A stretch of 64,000 bases of DNA, from positions 1-64,000 of the forward strand of contig NZ_AOMO01000031.1 of the NCBI RefSeq assembly GCF_000338875.1. Direction: 5' to 3'. A program made the position numbers and the translations under genes. The stretch's first letter is position 1. Every line of letters starts with the position of its first letter. The notes below the pieces were generated by a model, which saw only the letters and a program-made list of their open reading frames with translations, was not told the origin of the DNA and did not search any database. Below are positions 17,395 through 26,553 of this stretch, piece after piece. This DNA comes from Vibrio mimicus CAIM 602 (GTDB lineage Bacteria > Pseudomonadota > Gammaproteobacteria > Enterobacterales > Vibrionaceae).

Positions 17395-18826
17395 AAATCA
17401 AAACTGCTTTTCACCCACAGAAATGATGGCGGAAGCAGAAAAGTTCGCGCTGAGCAAAGCCAAAAAAACCAGCGGTATGATTTTAGGTCTATCGGTTATG
17501 GCGGGAACTTTTATCGGTTTGGCTTTTCTGTTCTACATCACAGTCACCACAGGCAGCGCTTCTGCTGGTTGGGGATTGAGTCGCCTTGCGGGTGGTGTTG
17601 CGTTCAGTATGGGGCTGATTTTGATCGTCATCTGTGGTGGCGAGTTGTTCACGAGCTCTGTGTTGTCCAGCATTTCATGGGCAAACCGCGAAATCAGCTT
17701 CGGAAAAATGTTGTCAATCTGGGGCAAGGTTTACGTCGGTAACTTCATCGGTGCGATTTTTCTACTGCTGCTGGTAACCGCAGCTGGACTCTACCAGCTC
17801 GATAACGGCCAATGGGGATTGAATGCGCTGAATATCGCGCAACACAAACTTCACCACACAGTGATACAAGCCTTTGCACTGGGTGTTTTGTGTAACCTAC
17901 TGGTTTGTTTAGCAATATGGCTTACTTTCAGTTCTGCCAATGCTATGACCAAAGCAGCAATGACCATCATGCCAGTTGCCATGTTTGTCTCCAGCGGTTT
18001 CGAGCACTGTGTCGCCAACATGTTTATGGTACCGCTGGGCATTGTGATCCAAAACTTCGCTCCTGAGAGTTTTTGGCAACAAGTCGGCGTTTCCGCCAGC
18101 CAATACAGCGATTTGAATGTCACTCAATTTGTTACTGCCAATTTAATTCCGGTCACCCTCGGCAACATTGTCGGCGGCGCAGTACTGGTGGGATTAGCGA
18201 ACTGGAGTATTTACCGTCGTCCTCAGTTAAAAGCCGCCAACATTGCCACCATTACTGAAACCCAAGCACTTACGTCAGTCAAGGAAACTATTATGAAAAA
18301 CACAATTACCGTTAAAGATATGATGAACACTCAACCTGTGACTCTCAGCGTTGATATGACAACTCCAGCAGCGATCGACACCCTACTCGACCACCATTTA
18401 TCTGCGGCTCCGGTAGTTGATGTTCAAGGTCGTTTGGTTGGCGTTCTGTCAGCTCATGATGTGATGGTTGATTTATGGTGCCAAGACTATCTACCAAGCA
18501 AAGATCAGAAAGTGGTTGACCTGATGACGCGTGACGTAATCGCAATTGATGTGAATGATAAGTTGGTTGATGTGGCTGAATTCTTCTGTATCGATAAAGA
18601 ACAATTATTCCCAACTACAAGCATGGGGATTGCTACTCGCTTTAGCTCCCTCTCTCTCGAAGAGCGTGCTAAAAGCTTAAAAGTCAATAAACCACATATG
18701 TTGCCGGTACTACAAAATGGTCAGTTTGTCGGTGTTCTAGAACGCAATGATGTGTTGGATGCCCTACGACCCATTTACGGTGAGCGAGTTCATGTTGTGA
18801 AAGAGAAAGAGCTGGCACGCGCTTAA
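17375..18826 (+). CDS. Formate/nitrite transporter (FNT) fused to CBS domains
   Basis: The first ~285 residues form a FocA/NirC-type pentameric anion channel with six helices, the filter region GGELFTSS and the central histidine in GFEHCVANMF (His211, equivalent to His209 of FocA). From about residue 307 follow two CBS motifs (KDMMNTQPVTL... and DLMTRDVIAID..., ending with LPVLQNGQFVGVLERNDVLDAL), which usually bind adenine nucleotides, so channel opening may follow energy charge. An in-frame ATG at 18293 with AAGGA 7 bases upstream lies exactly at the junction and could give a free 177-residue CBS protein. A LysR gene is divergent and a terminator follows. Confidence 0.88.
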   Translation: MSAAYSKNQNCFSPTEMMAEAEKFALSKAKKTSGMILGLSVMAGTFIGLAFLFYITVTTGSASAGWGLSRLAGGVAFSMGLILIVICGGELFTSSVLSSISWANREISFGKMLSIWGKVYVGNFIGAIFLLLLVTAAGLYQLDNGQWGLNALNIAQHKLHHTVIQAFALGVLCNLLVCLAIWLTFSSANAMTKAAMTIMPVAMFVSSGFEHCVANMFMVPLGIVIQNFAPESFWQQVGVSASQYSDLNVTQFVTANLIPVTLGNIVGGAVLVGLANWSIYRRPQLKAANIATITETQALTSVKETIMKNTITVKDMMNTQPVTLSVDMTTPAAIDTLLDHHLSAAPVVDVQGRLVGVLSAHDVMVDLWCQDYLPSKDQKVVDLMTRDVIAIDVNDKLVDVAEFFCIDKEQLFPTTSMGIATRFSSLSLEERAKSLKVNKPHMLPVLQNGQFVGVLERNDVLDALRPIYGERVHVVKEKELARA

Positions 18827-18871
18827 TCTTCTCCCTCATTTTGGTTAGGAAATAAGTCGCTTAACCAAAAC

Positions 18872-18902
18872 AAGCCCCCTAGCATGCTAGGGGGCTTTTT
18901 GA
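18872..18902. terminator. Terminator between convergent genes
   Basis: A perfect palindromic stem AGCCCCCTAG/CTAGGGGGCT around CATG with TTTTTGA after it. It ends the FNT-CBS gene and is a fair terminator for yceI in the other direction. Confidence 0.85.
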
Positions 18903-18951
18903 TCAACTCACCTGAGCCAGTCAATGAGTTGAGATTCAGAATGTAAATGGA

Positions 18952-19506
18952 TTACTTTTGAACACCTTCAACATGGAGTTCCATGTCAACATAGCTTGAA
19001 GCACCCATTACTTGAATACCGAAATCTTTCAATTCTAGGCGTGTAGTACCCATGAAACCCGCGCGTTGGCCGCCCCATGGATCTTGTCCTGCACCAACAA
19101 AGTCAGCATTGATCACGATAGGTTTAGTTTGACCATGCAGGGTCAAATCACCTTTCACTTCCAACTGACCATTGCCTTTATCAACCACTTCAGTGCTCTT
19201 GAATGTCGCAGTTGCATATTTAGAAGCATCGATAAAGTCAGCACTGCGGATGTGTTTATCACGTTCAGCATGGTTTGAGTCTAGGCTGCGAGTATCTACG
19301 TTAACCATAACGCTAGAAGCCGCGATGTTGGCAGGATCAAAAGAAAACTCACCATCAAATTTATTGAATCGTCCTTTGATATAGCTGTAACCCAAGTGGT
19401 TTACTTTGAAGTTGATTGAAGCATGCGCGCCTTTAGTATCAATCACATAGTCAGCCGCATTGGCTGCGAATGGAATTGACATGACTGCAGCAAGACCAAC
19501 TGCCAT
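18952..19506 (-). CDS. YceI-family periplasmic lipid-binding protein, frameshifted at its start
   Basis: YceI proteins are exported lipocalin-like barrels that bind isoprenoid-type lipids. The mature part is complete: ADYVIDTKGAHASINFKV, HLGYSYIKGRF, SNHAERDKHIRSADF, GDLTLHGQTKPI and DPWGGQRAGF. The true start is the ATG at 19522, which overlaps the stop of the cytochrome b561 gene (ATGA). From there an A8 tract puts the signal peptide out of frame; with seven A residues it would read MKKTLMAVGLAAVMSIP. The frame given here begins at an internal ATG without a ribosome site and lacks the positive n-region needed for good export. Confidence 0.88.
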   Translation of the reverse strand: MAVGLAAVMSIPFAANAADYVIDTKGAHASINFKVNHLGYSYIKGRFNKFDGEFSFDPANIAASSVMVNVDTRSLDSNHAERDKHIRSADFIDASKYATATFKSTEVVDKGNGQLEVKGDLTLHGQTKPIVINADFVGAGQDPWGGQRAGFMGTTRLELKDFGIQVMGASSYVDMELHVEGVQK

Positions 19507-19518
19507 TAGTGTTTTTTT

Positions 19519-20079
19519 TCATTTTGATGCTCCTGTCAGCATTTTACGTAGTGTGTTATCGCGATTAATAAAGTGATGTTTAAGTGCGGCGACAGCATGT
19601 AATACCGCGAGAATGATCAAGCCCCAAGCAGTATAGAAATGAATATCTCCTGCTATATCAGCTTGGTTTTCAAAAAGAGCTCCCGCACCGGGAACAGTGA
19701 ACCAATTGAATACCTCAATTCCTCGACCATCTTCCGTTGAGATAAGGTAACCAGAAACGAATAGCACGAAGAGCCCGACATACATCAAATGATGAACACT
19801 TTTAGCCGTTAACACTTCCCAACGTGCGCCTTCCAATTTTGGTGATGACGTTAGTGCCTTCCAAATAAGACGAAATAGAGTCAATCCAACCAGCAATAAC
19901 CCCACTGATTTATGCCAATGTGGCGCAGTGCGATACCATTCGCTGTAGTAAGAAAGATCGACCATCCAAATTCCAACGGCAAACATACCGATAATGACCA
20001 ATGCAGATACCCAATGGATACTGCGTGCTACCAAGTTATAGTGTTGGCTGTTTGAGTTATTCATTACGCTATTACTCAT
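19519..20079 (-). CDS. Cytochrome b561 family protein (YceJ-like)
   Basis: A 186-residue membrane protein with four helices and histidines suited to bind two b haems (ARSIHWVSALVI, HWHKSVGLLLVG, HHLMYVGLFVLF, FYTAWGLIILAVLHAVAALKHHF). It would pass electrons across or within the inner membrane, perhaps superoxide:ubiquinone oxidoreductase as in E. coli CybB. Gene order yceJ-yceI on one strand with a 4-base overlap is the same as in E. coli, so the two are one operon. The ATG at 20079 begins a short polar leader before TM1; an ATG a few codons in (MNNSNSQHY) is another choice. Confidence 0.87.
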   Translation of the reverse strand: MSNSVMNNSNSQHYNLVARSIHWVSALVIIGMFAVGIWMVDLSYYSEWYRTAPHWHKSVGLLLVGLTLFRLIWKALTSSPKLEGARWEVLTAKSVHHLMYVGLFVLFVSGYLISTEDGRGIEVFNWFTVPGAGALFENQADIAGDIHFYTAWGLIILAVLHAVAALKHHFINRDNTLRKMLTGASK

Positions 20080-20138
20080 ATAATATTTTGGTTACGCACA
20101 TGTAGCTTATTGGTTAACAATTCTTCGCGAAAGAGTAT

Positions 20139-20252
20139 TTACCAAATTTTACGCTCCGCATAGCCAACCAGACTGAAGAAGTACATCAAAAATTTAGAAC
20201 GAACTTTTGCAAAAAAGCTGTCTAGGCTTGCCTGCTCTTGCTTCGTGTTCAT
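20139..20252 (-). CDS. Possible 37-residue small protein
   Basis: A short frame, MNTKQEQASLDSFFAKVRS then a hydrophobic KFLMYFFSLVGY ending ERKIW, upstream of the cytochrome b561 gene on the same strand. The residue pattern (amphipathic helix with tryptophan end) looks protein-like, but there is no good ribosome site. The rest of the 373-base gap 20080-20452 shows nothing else that I can identify. Confidence 0.3.
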   Translation of the reverse strand: MNTKQEQASLDSFFAKVRSKFLMYFFSLVGYAERKIW

Positions 20253-20452
20253 TTAATATGAGTTATTTATGCCTGTAAGATTCATTGCAGAGTTGTAACA
20301 AGATATAAACCAGATATGTTTCATCATCGTTGATAACAAATATTTGTTTGTGCTAAAGAAAGGCGCTTGAGATCAAGAAGTCACGGTTTGCTACTAGTGA
20401 CAAAATGTAACTGTGCTAATCTTGCTTGGCTTTTGTAAGGGAGAACAACATC

Positions 20453-21088
20453 TTGCTACTGGATATCGTCACGCAAAGTGTCAATGAATTTCAGGTTGAT
20501 TGCCTCAGATTATGTGAGAAACACTACCCCACCATTCATAACCAAGGAATGAGTGAACACCATTTAGGTTTAGCATTCGCTAGACGCCTTGCGCGCACAT
20601 TGAGTGAGTTTGGTCATCCCTGCGAATACACACCGATTGAATCCACGTTTCAACGCGATCTCCCACATCATTTCCGTGTTTCAAGTGATGCCGGTACGGT
20701 CTGGATCTTAACGCACCATTTAATGAGTGCTGGCAAGGCCTGTCGAGCAAAACTCATGCGTGATATCAGCCAGTGGAAACAAGAGTATGCATTTGCTATT
20801 CAACCAAACGATCTACTGCTGCTGTTAAGCGATCATTGGATGGGGCGTAGCCAGAAAAGTCGAGAACTACTGCATTGGTGGACTGGCCAACTGCCAGATG
20901 AAATGGATGAATACCATGCACAAGGAATTGCCTTACAAGAAAGTGATTCCCAATTGACTCAGACGTTGGAGCATTATTACCAGATCAGCCCTTGTTTTAT
21001 TAAGTTCGGGCATCCACTCAAGCGCTCTAAGAACCAGCAACTAGTACGAAAATACATTCAACTCTATGCCGTTTTACAGTGGAATTAA
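20453..21088 (+). CDS. Hypothetical protein, 211 aa
   Basis: I do not recognise this protein. It is soluble, mixed alpha/beta and rich in aromatic residues and histidine, with no membrane segment. The start is uncertain: a TTG at 20453 follows AAGGGAG at 9 bases and is preferred; an in-frame TTG at 20426 would add nine residues that overlap the ribosome site. It stands alone, with no co-directional neighbour within 300 bases. The composition resembles neighbouring genes, giving no sign of recent transfer. Confidence 0.6.
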   Translation: MLLDIVTQSVNEFQVDCLRLCEKHYPTIHNQGMSEHHLGLAFARRLARTLSEFGHPCEYTPIESTFQRDLPHHFRVSSDAGTVWILTHHLMSAGKACRAKLMRDISQWKQEYAFAIQPNDLLLLLSDHWMGRSQKSRELLHWWTGQLPDEMDEYHAQGIALQESDSQLTQTLEHYYQISPCFIKFGHPLKRSKNQQLVRKYIQLYAVLQWN

Positions 21089-21412
21089 TCGTTTGCATTC
21101 TTGCTTTTAAGTAGTCTCTTCATTGGCATCACAAGAAAAGAGTGAACCGCGTCGATATTTATAAAACCTTTTTGCTCACTGTACACAGCCATATCCATTG
21201 AGCACCGCAATATCATCAATTAATGCATTTTCAGCGAATATTTATGTGACCCTTATCATCTCATACTAAGGCTATGTAATTTAAGGTGTTGTTGAAGGAC
21301 TAGTACATTTGATTGAGATTAAATAAAGCTTAATTTAACGCAAAAATCGACTGTTACACTTCATGTTATCGTATGACTTCCTATTTGACAGAATGAACGT
21401 TTCGCCAATAAC
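21089..21412. other. 324-base intergenic region
   Basis: AT-rich DNA between the unknown gene and the EAL gene. It contains no open frame, hairpin or recognisable operator that I can support; promoter elements for the EAL gene must lie here. Confidence 0.5.
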
Positions 21413-22279
21413 ATGGCGTACGTCAAAAAAAATACTTCTGGGAAGCATTGCGCTGTTCTTACCCAAGGATGCTCAATTTGTATGGTTCTGACTGATAAAC
21501 AACAATTTCTCGACTGCATCCACTACGATGAGGACGGAGAGTATTATGCAAGATATAACGAATTTACACTCCGTAGTGTCTTTCAACCTATCTTCGATAA
21601 GCAGCATCAAATCGTCGGTGCTGAAGCGTTAGTTCGTATCTTCACTCCGCAACATTCTCAAATTCGACCTGATATTTTTTTTCACTCAGATACGTTTTCT
21701 GATGATGACAAATTAAACGTTGAGCGCCTTAGCCGAGCTATTCATATTCGTAACTTCAATCTTTCACCTTATAGAGACTCTCGTTTATTCCTGAATGTTT
21801 TACCTGTAGCGGGTGAGCAGTTTGCCTATTGCGATATCAGTACCACCCTGCTTGCTACTCGCCTCGCTGAACTGAATATTCCGCACCAAAGAATCGTTAT
21901 GGAATTGGTTGAAGTCGAATCTGGCGATGAAAATATGCTGCAAGTTGCTACAGAAAGACTAGCAGCGAATGGCTTTCAAATCGCGATTGACGATTTCGGC
22001 TGCAAAGCTTCTACACCAGCGCGTGTAGCCATGTTGTGCCCCAATATCATTAAATTTGATAGACAACTTTTGTTAGACTTTATGGCTGGTGATTGTTGTG
22101 GTTTGCTTGCAGGGCTGAAATTGGCAAATAATACGGGGGCACACACGGTAGTGGAAGGTATAGAAACGGCGGAACAGTTAGCCGCTATGCAAAAACTCGA
22201 TATTCACATGTATCAAGGCTACTACCTAGCTTTGCCTGAAGGGATAGCCCAAACGGTAAAAGTTGTGAATGCCAATTGA
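21413..22279 (+). CDS. EAL-domain cyclic di-GMP phosphodiesterase
   Basis: A stand-alone EAL protein of up to 288 residues that should hydrolyse cyclic di-GMP to pGpG. Catalytic residues are recognisable: the EAL glutamate in GAEALVR, the N of FLNVL, the glutamate of ELVEVES, IDDFG, IKFDR, VEGIET and YQGYY, so activity is likely. No transmembrane segment or sensor is present beyond a short cysteine-containing N-terminus. The start is unsure: ATG 21413 lacks a ribosome site, and ATG 21482 (MVLTDKQQF) is an alternative that loses only the unconserved N-terminus. A terminator follows. Confidence 0.85.
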   Translation: MAYVKKNTSGKHCAVLTQGCSICMVLTDKQQFLDCIHYDEDGEYYARYNEFTLRSVFQPIFDKQHQIVGAEALVRIFTPQHSQIRPDIFFHSDTFSDDDKLNVERLSRAIHIRNFNLSPYRDSRLFLNVLPVAGEQFAYCDISTTLLATRLAELNIPHQRIVMELVEVESGDENMLQVATERLAANGFQIAIDDFGCKASTPARVAMLCPNIIKFDRQLLLDFMAGDCCGLLAGLKLANNTGAHTVVEGIETAEQLAAMQKLDIHMYQGYYLALPEGIAQTVKVVNAN

Positions 22280-22291
22280 CAGCTACACTGG

Positions 22292-22325
22292 ATTAAAAAA
22301 GGGAGATTTATATCTCCCTTTTTTC
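22292..22325. terminator. Bidirectional terminator
   Basis: AAAAAAGGGAGAT-TTAT-ATCTCCCTTTTTT, a symmetrical stem with A- and T-runs that can end both the EAL gene (plus) and the chemoreceptor gene (minus). Confidence 0.85.
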
Positions 22326-22342
22326 TATTTTGATGAGCAGGA

Positions 22343-23965
22343 TTAAACTTTAAATCTCCCGACCAGCTTATCGAGATGCTCACACTGCATGCTTAAGCTT
22401 TCACAAGCTGATTGCGCCTGACGAACCATGCCCACCATCTGTTTTGAACTGTCCGCAATATTTTGAATGTTCAAGTTAACTTCAGCACTCACCACACTCT
22501 GTTGCTCTGAGGCTGACGCAATCTGTGTGTTCATATCATTCATATGGGTAATAGACGTCTCAATATGTTGGAGTGATTGCGTTGTCTTATCCGCATTTTC
22601 CAAGGTTTTATTACGGCTTTCAGCACTGCGAGACATTACATCAACCGCTTGTCTTGCGCCTTGTTGCAGTTTCTCGATCATATGCTGTATTTCACCCGTA
22701 CTGTCTTGAGTACGACTCGCAAGTGAACGAACTTCATCGGCGACCACAGCAAAACCACGACCTTGCTCACCCGCGCGAGCTGCTTCAATTGCCGCATTCA
22801 ATGCTAACAAGTTTGTCTGCTCTGCGATCCCACGAATCACATCCAGCACTGAAGCAATGCTATTTACCTCGTGATCCAACTGATTGATCACTTGTGTAGC
22901 GCTCTGAATTTCTGCTGATAAATGTTCGATTGATTCAACAGTATGTCGCACAGTTTGCTGAGTCTGTTCAACTTGATGATCCGCTTTTTGGCTAGATTGT
23001 GCCGCTTGATTCGCACTGTCACTGACTGATTGACTGGTTGCTTGCATTTCATTAACAGCCGCAGCAACAGCATCACTTTCTTGTTGCTGCCCAGAAGCAA
23101 ACGAGTTGATCTGCTGAGTTGACTTAAGAATATGCTGCATCTCTTCACGCAGACTCACTGTTACACCAACCACTTCACTGATCGTGTTATGAATGCGAGA
23201 TACGAATTGGTTAAATGCGGCGGATAGCTGTCCCAATTCATCGTTGCTGGTCACTTCTAAGCGTCGAGATAAGTCCCCTTCACCTAGCGCAATGTCGGCC
23301 ATCGCACTTTCAATTTGTTTAATGGGTTTAGCTACGAAGCGTAGAATACTCCAATACGCAACCGCCACGCTGGCAAGTACGGCAAAGAGACCAATGAATA
23401 ATATGGTTTCACTGAAGTTTTGGCTTTTTGAGTACTCTTTATTAAGAATGGCGAGTTCTTCTTCTATCGAGCCGCTGATTTTTTTCAGTTGCTCTCTTAT
23501 AACAACAAAGTCATCGAGTATGTTTTGTTGTGATGAAGCGTAATACTGGTGAGCTGTTTGAGGGGATTTAAACAATGGTTCGTAAAGCTTAATCCAACGA
23601 GCCGTAATGTCCGTAAGAGTTCTCAATTCAACTGCCATCGATTTAGGCAGCATACCCGCATCAATCAGAGTTTGTACCTTCTCCATACGAGGAATCGCTT
23701 TATAAGCATTGTCTTCAAACTCTTCTGAATGGTAACGAATTTCTTCATCAGTAGAAGAAAGCAGTAGTCCTTGAGCGGCATTATTGGTTTGGTACAGGTC
23801 ACGATACGCATCTTCAAGGCTCAACACGACAGGGTAGATCTTGTGATTAAGCGCATCTGCAATCTCACTTTGCTTACGAGACTGTGAAAAATTCACCAAA
23901 GAAACCAATAAAAAAGTTATTAGAATAATTGCAACAGGTATAGTCAGTTTGTATTGAATTTTCAT
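22343..23965 (-). CDS. Methyl-accepting chemotaxis protein, copy 1
   Basis: A transmembrane chemoreceptor. It has a short N-terminal TM helix, a helical periplasmic sensor of about 160 residues, TM2 ([20 protein letters not shown]), a HAMP domain and a signalling domain with the conserved tip around [23 protein letters not shown]. The C-terminus ends in GRFKV, with no CheR/CheB tether pentapeptide. The signalling half is almost identical to the receptor encoded next to it, while the sensor differs, so they likely detect different ligands. [10 protein letters not shown] is taken as the start; an ATG one codon upstream is equally possible. Confidence 0.93.
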   Translation of the reverse strand: MKIQYKLTIPVAIILITFLLVSLVNFSQSRKQSEIADALNHKIYPVVLSLEDAYRDLYQTNNAAQGLLLSSTDEEIRYHSEEFEDNAYKAIPRMEKVQTLIDAGMLPKSMAVELRTLTDITARWIKLYEPLFKSPQTAHQYYASSQQNILDDFVVIREQLKKISGSIEEELAILNKEYSKSQNFSETILFIGLFAVLASVAVAYWSILRFVAKPIKQIESAMADIALGEGDLSRRLEVTSNDELGQLSAAFNQFVSRIHNTISEVVGVTVSLREEMQHILKSTQQINSFASGQQQESDAVAAAVNEMQATSQSVSDSANQAAQSSQKADHQVEQTQQTVRHTVESIEHLSAEIQSATQVINQLDHEVNSIASVLDVIRGIAEQTNLLALNAAIEAARAGEQGRGFAVVADEVRSLASRTQDSTGEIQHMIEKLQQGARQAVDVMSRSAESRNKTLENADKTTQSLQHIETSITHMNDMNTQIASASEQQSVVSAEVNLNIQNIADSSKQMVGMVRQAQSACESLSMQCEHLDKLVGRFKV

Positions 23966-24284
23966 CATTGCATCCAACTTTAGAATGAGATTCTATTTTG
24001 TAAAACACAATCCAACAAATCCCTGATGAATGCAATAATTTGCACATTAATTTTATGTTTTGTGAGATCTTTTCGACTCAACCGATTATTTTACAATCAA
24101 AAATGACCAAAAAACCAACGAGTTGTATCTTCAATAGTACAAAAGAAAGCATACTCGGCCACAAATCATCGATATGCAGGATGAGTATACTCATTCATGC
24201 ACAGCTGGTCCCGTTGGTACGAATCTTTCTTTGTCGAAAAATCTGAACACGGAACCAGCCTTTTTCTATTTTTGATGAGAAGAA
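23966..24284. other. 319-base gap between the two chemoreceptor genes
   Basis: Promoter and leader of copy 1 must lie here. The only structure I see is a perfect 14-base palindrome ATGAGTATACTCAT at 24181-24194, flanked by GCAGG and TTCATGC, which could be an operator. No terminator is evident after copy 2 and no good flagellar-type sigma-28 promoter was found. Confidence 0.4.
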
Positions 24285-25907
24285 TTAAACTTTAAATCTT
24301 CCTACCAGCTTATCGAGATGCTCACACTGCATGCTTAAACTCTCACAAGCTGATTGCGCCTGACGAACCATGCCCACCATCTGTTTTGAGCTGTCCGCAA
24401 TATTTTGAATGTTCAGGTTCACTTCAGCACTCACCACACTCTGTTGTTCTGAAGCTGACGCAATCTGTGTATTCATATCATTCATATGGGTAATAGACGT
24501 CTCAATATGTTGGAGTGATTGTTTCGTCTTATCCGCATTTTCCAAGGTTTTATTACGGCTTTCAGCACTGCGAGACATTACATCAACCGCTTGTCTTGCG
24601 CCTTGTTGCAGTTTCTCAATCATATGCTGTATTTCACCCGTACTGTCTTGAGTTCGACTCGCAAGTGAACGAACTTCATCAGCAACTACAGCAAAACCAC
24701 GACCTTGCTCACCCGCACGAGCTGCTTCAATTGCCGCATTCAATGCTAACAAGTTTGTCTGCTCTGCGATCCCACGAATCACATCCAGCACTGAAGCAAT
24801 GCTGTTTACCTCGTGATCCAACTGATTGATAACTTGTGTAGCGCTCTGAATTTCTGCTGATAAATGTTCGATTGATTCAACAGTATGTCGCACAGTTTGC
24901 TGAGTCTGTTCAACTTGATGATCCGCTTTTTGGCTAGATTGTGCTGCTTGATTCGCACTGTCACTGACTGATTGACTGGTTGCTTGCATTTCATTAACAG
25001 CTGCAGCAACAGCATCACTTTCTTGTTGCTGCCCAGAAGCAAACGAGTTGATCTGCTGAGTTGATTTAAGAATGTGCTGCATCTCTTCACGCAGACTCAC
25101 TGTTACACCAACCACTTCACTGATCGTGTTATGAATGCGAGATACAAATTGGTTGAATGCGGCGGATAGTTGCCCCAATTCATCATTGCTGGCCACATCT
25201 AAGCGTCGAGATAAATCACCTTCACCTTGAGCAATATCAGCCATCGCGCTTTCAATATGTTTTATAGGCTTAACAACAAAACGTTGAATTCCCCAATAAG
25301 CCATAATGGCGCTTAACAGAACAGCGGCTAATCCAACAAATAGTACTTTATCGTTGAATTCTTCGATCGCTTGGTAATCATTGTTTAAAGCTTCCAATAG
25401 CTCATCCATTGCGACACTGAACTCTTTAAGTAGTGCCCGAATCACTACAAATTCATCATGGATTTGCTGTTGGTGTTTTCGGTAATAAACCTCAGCTTGT
25501 TCTGGCTTCTCAAACATTGGCCGGTACAAGTCAATCCATTTTGTTGTGTTATCTAACAACTGATTTAATGGATAGCTTTTGTCTTTCTCTAATAAGCCAC
25601 TGTCAATTAACTCCTTCACCTTTGCCATTCGTTGAACAGTTTTATCAGTATTGATCTTGAACTCATTATTAAGGTAACTGATCTCATCAGCCGATCTAGC
25701 AAGCAGCAGACCTTGTGCAGCGTCACTTGTCTGATATAAGTCTCGATAGGCATCTTCAAGACTCATCATTACTGGGTAAATTTCGTTATTTAATGCTCCT
25801 GTGATCTCATTTTGTTTATGGGATTGGGATAAGTTGATGTATGAAACCACGAGAAAAGTCATCAGAATCAATCCCAACGGAATTGTTAATTTATACTGAA
25901 TCTTCAT
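24285..25907 (-). CDS. Methyl-accepting chemotaxis protein, copy 2
   Basis: Same architecture as copy 1: TM1, helical periplasmic sensor, TM2 ([20 protein letters not shown]), HAMP and signalling domain, ending GRFKV. From the HAMP end to the C-terminus the two proteins differ at a single residue that I can find (DKTKQ here, DKTTQ in copy 1), while the sensors share only scattered identity. GGAGG stands 5 bases before the ATG at 25907, fixing the start at [10 protein letters not shown]; this also supports the start given for copy 1. The pair arose by tandem duplication followed by conversion of the 3' halves. Confidence 0.93.
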   Translation of the reverse strand: MKIQYKLTIPLGLILMTFLVVSYINLSQSHKQNEITGALNNEIYPVMMSLEDAYRDLYQTSDAAQGLLLARSADEISYLNNEFKINTDKTVQRMAKVKELIDSGLLEKDKSYPLNQLLDNTTKWIDLYRPMFEKPEQAEVYYRKHQQQIHDEFVVIRALLKEFSVAMDELLEALNNDYQAIEEFNDKVLFVGLAAVLLSAIMAYWGIQRFVVKPIKHIESAMADIAQGEGDLSRRLDVASNDELGQLSAAFNQFVSRIHNTISEVVGVTVSLREEMQHILKSTQQINSFASGQQQESDAVAAAVNEMQATSQSVSDSANQAAQSSQKADHQVEQTQQTVRHTVESIEHLSAEIQSATQVINQLDHEVNSIASVLDVIRGIAEQTNLLALNAAIEAARAGEQGRGFAVVADEVRSLASRTQDSTGEIQHMIEKLQQGARQAVDVMSRSAESRNKTLENADKTKQSLQHIETSITHMNDMNTQIASASEQQSVVSAEVNLNIQNIADSSKQMVGMVRQAQSACESLSMQCEHLDKLVGRFKV

Positions 25908-25977
25908 TACAGCCTCCAAAAATGAATGACTGCACGATTTTCAATGTTGTTCGATACTATTTCTTTGAGGTGCATGA

Positions 25978-26006
25978 AGATTAAGCTCTAGCCTTAGAGC
26001 TAATCT
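25978..26006. repeat. Inverted repeat upstream of chemoreceptor copy 2
   Basis: AGATTAAGCTCTA and TTAGAGCTAATCT face each other around GCC, with one offset bulge. It lies 70 bases upstream of the copy 2 start and could be a hairpin or operator. Confidence 0.4.
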
Positions 26007-26118
26007 GGGGCGCTTTTGACCCAAATGTCATATTCAACAAAGTTTATCTCTTGTGTTTCTTTACACTTCTGGCAATAGACAGCATACTCCCCCGGTGTTT
26101 GCGTCTGGTTGACAATCA

Positions 26119-26499
26119 ATGTTTAAAGCTACTTTGTCATTCATTGGTTTTATGATGTTTTGTGTGGTTTCACTACTGCACAGTGGAAATGCGCCATTTT
26201 TTTCCAGTTCAACAAGCACTACGTCTCATCAAATTCAGCATCAAAAGCATTCTTCATCTAACAATTTCGCTATTTTGCCCACTCGGCTGCAGGAACCTCG
26301 CTTTCAGTTTGGTTTTGAACCGGAAGAAGAAGATGTAGATCCACCACCCACATATATTGGCAGTGCAGTCTTTCCGTTCAATAGTACAGAACCTTCGGTT
26401 AATGTGGGCAAAGTTGCCACTTTCAATTTAATTCCACTGACTCATGCTCGTAAGGCATGGCTCTTTGAGAACCTTTATTCTCGATACGCGCACGCTTAA
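26119..26499 (+). CDS. Small exported hypothetical protein, 126 aa
   Basis: Starts with a hydrophobic segment (MFKATLSFIGFMMFCVVSLLH) that is a signal peptide or anchor, followed by a Ser/Thr/His-rich disordered stretch (SSSTSTTSHQIQHQKHSS), an acidic proline patch (EPEEEDVDPPP) and a C-terminal region with FNLIPLTHARKAWLFE. I do not recognise the family. No good ribosome site precedes the ATG. It lies 54 bases before the DedA gene and may be co-transcribed with it. Confidence 0.5.
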   Translation: MFKATLSFIGFMMFCVVSLLHSGNAPFFSSSTSTTSHQIQHQKHSSSNNFAILPTRLQEPRFQFGFEPEEEDVDPPPTYIGSAVFPFNSTEPSVNVGKVATFNLIPLTHARKAWLFENLYSRYAHA

Positions 26500-26553
26500 C
26501 TCAACCTCTTTTCATTTTTATCTCATCTTAATGAATCAAAAGAGGGTCATGAT

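Noticed and set aside
22467..24829. Matching open frames on the plus strand inside both chemoreceptor genes
   Set aside because: They are antisense shadows; their similarity to each other only reflects the near-identical receptor sequences.
26080..26100. Sigma-54 promoter (TGGC...GC) upstream of the small exported protein
   Set aside because: The spacing between GG and GC is one base short of the invariant value.
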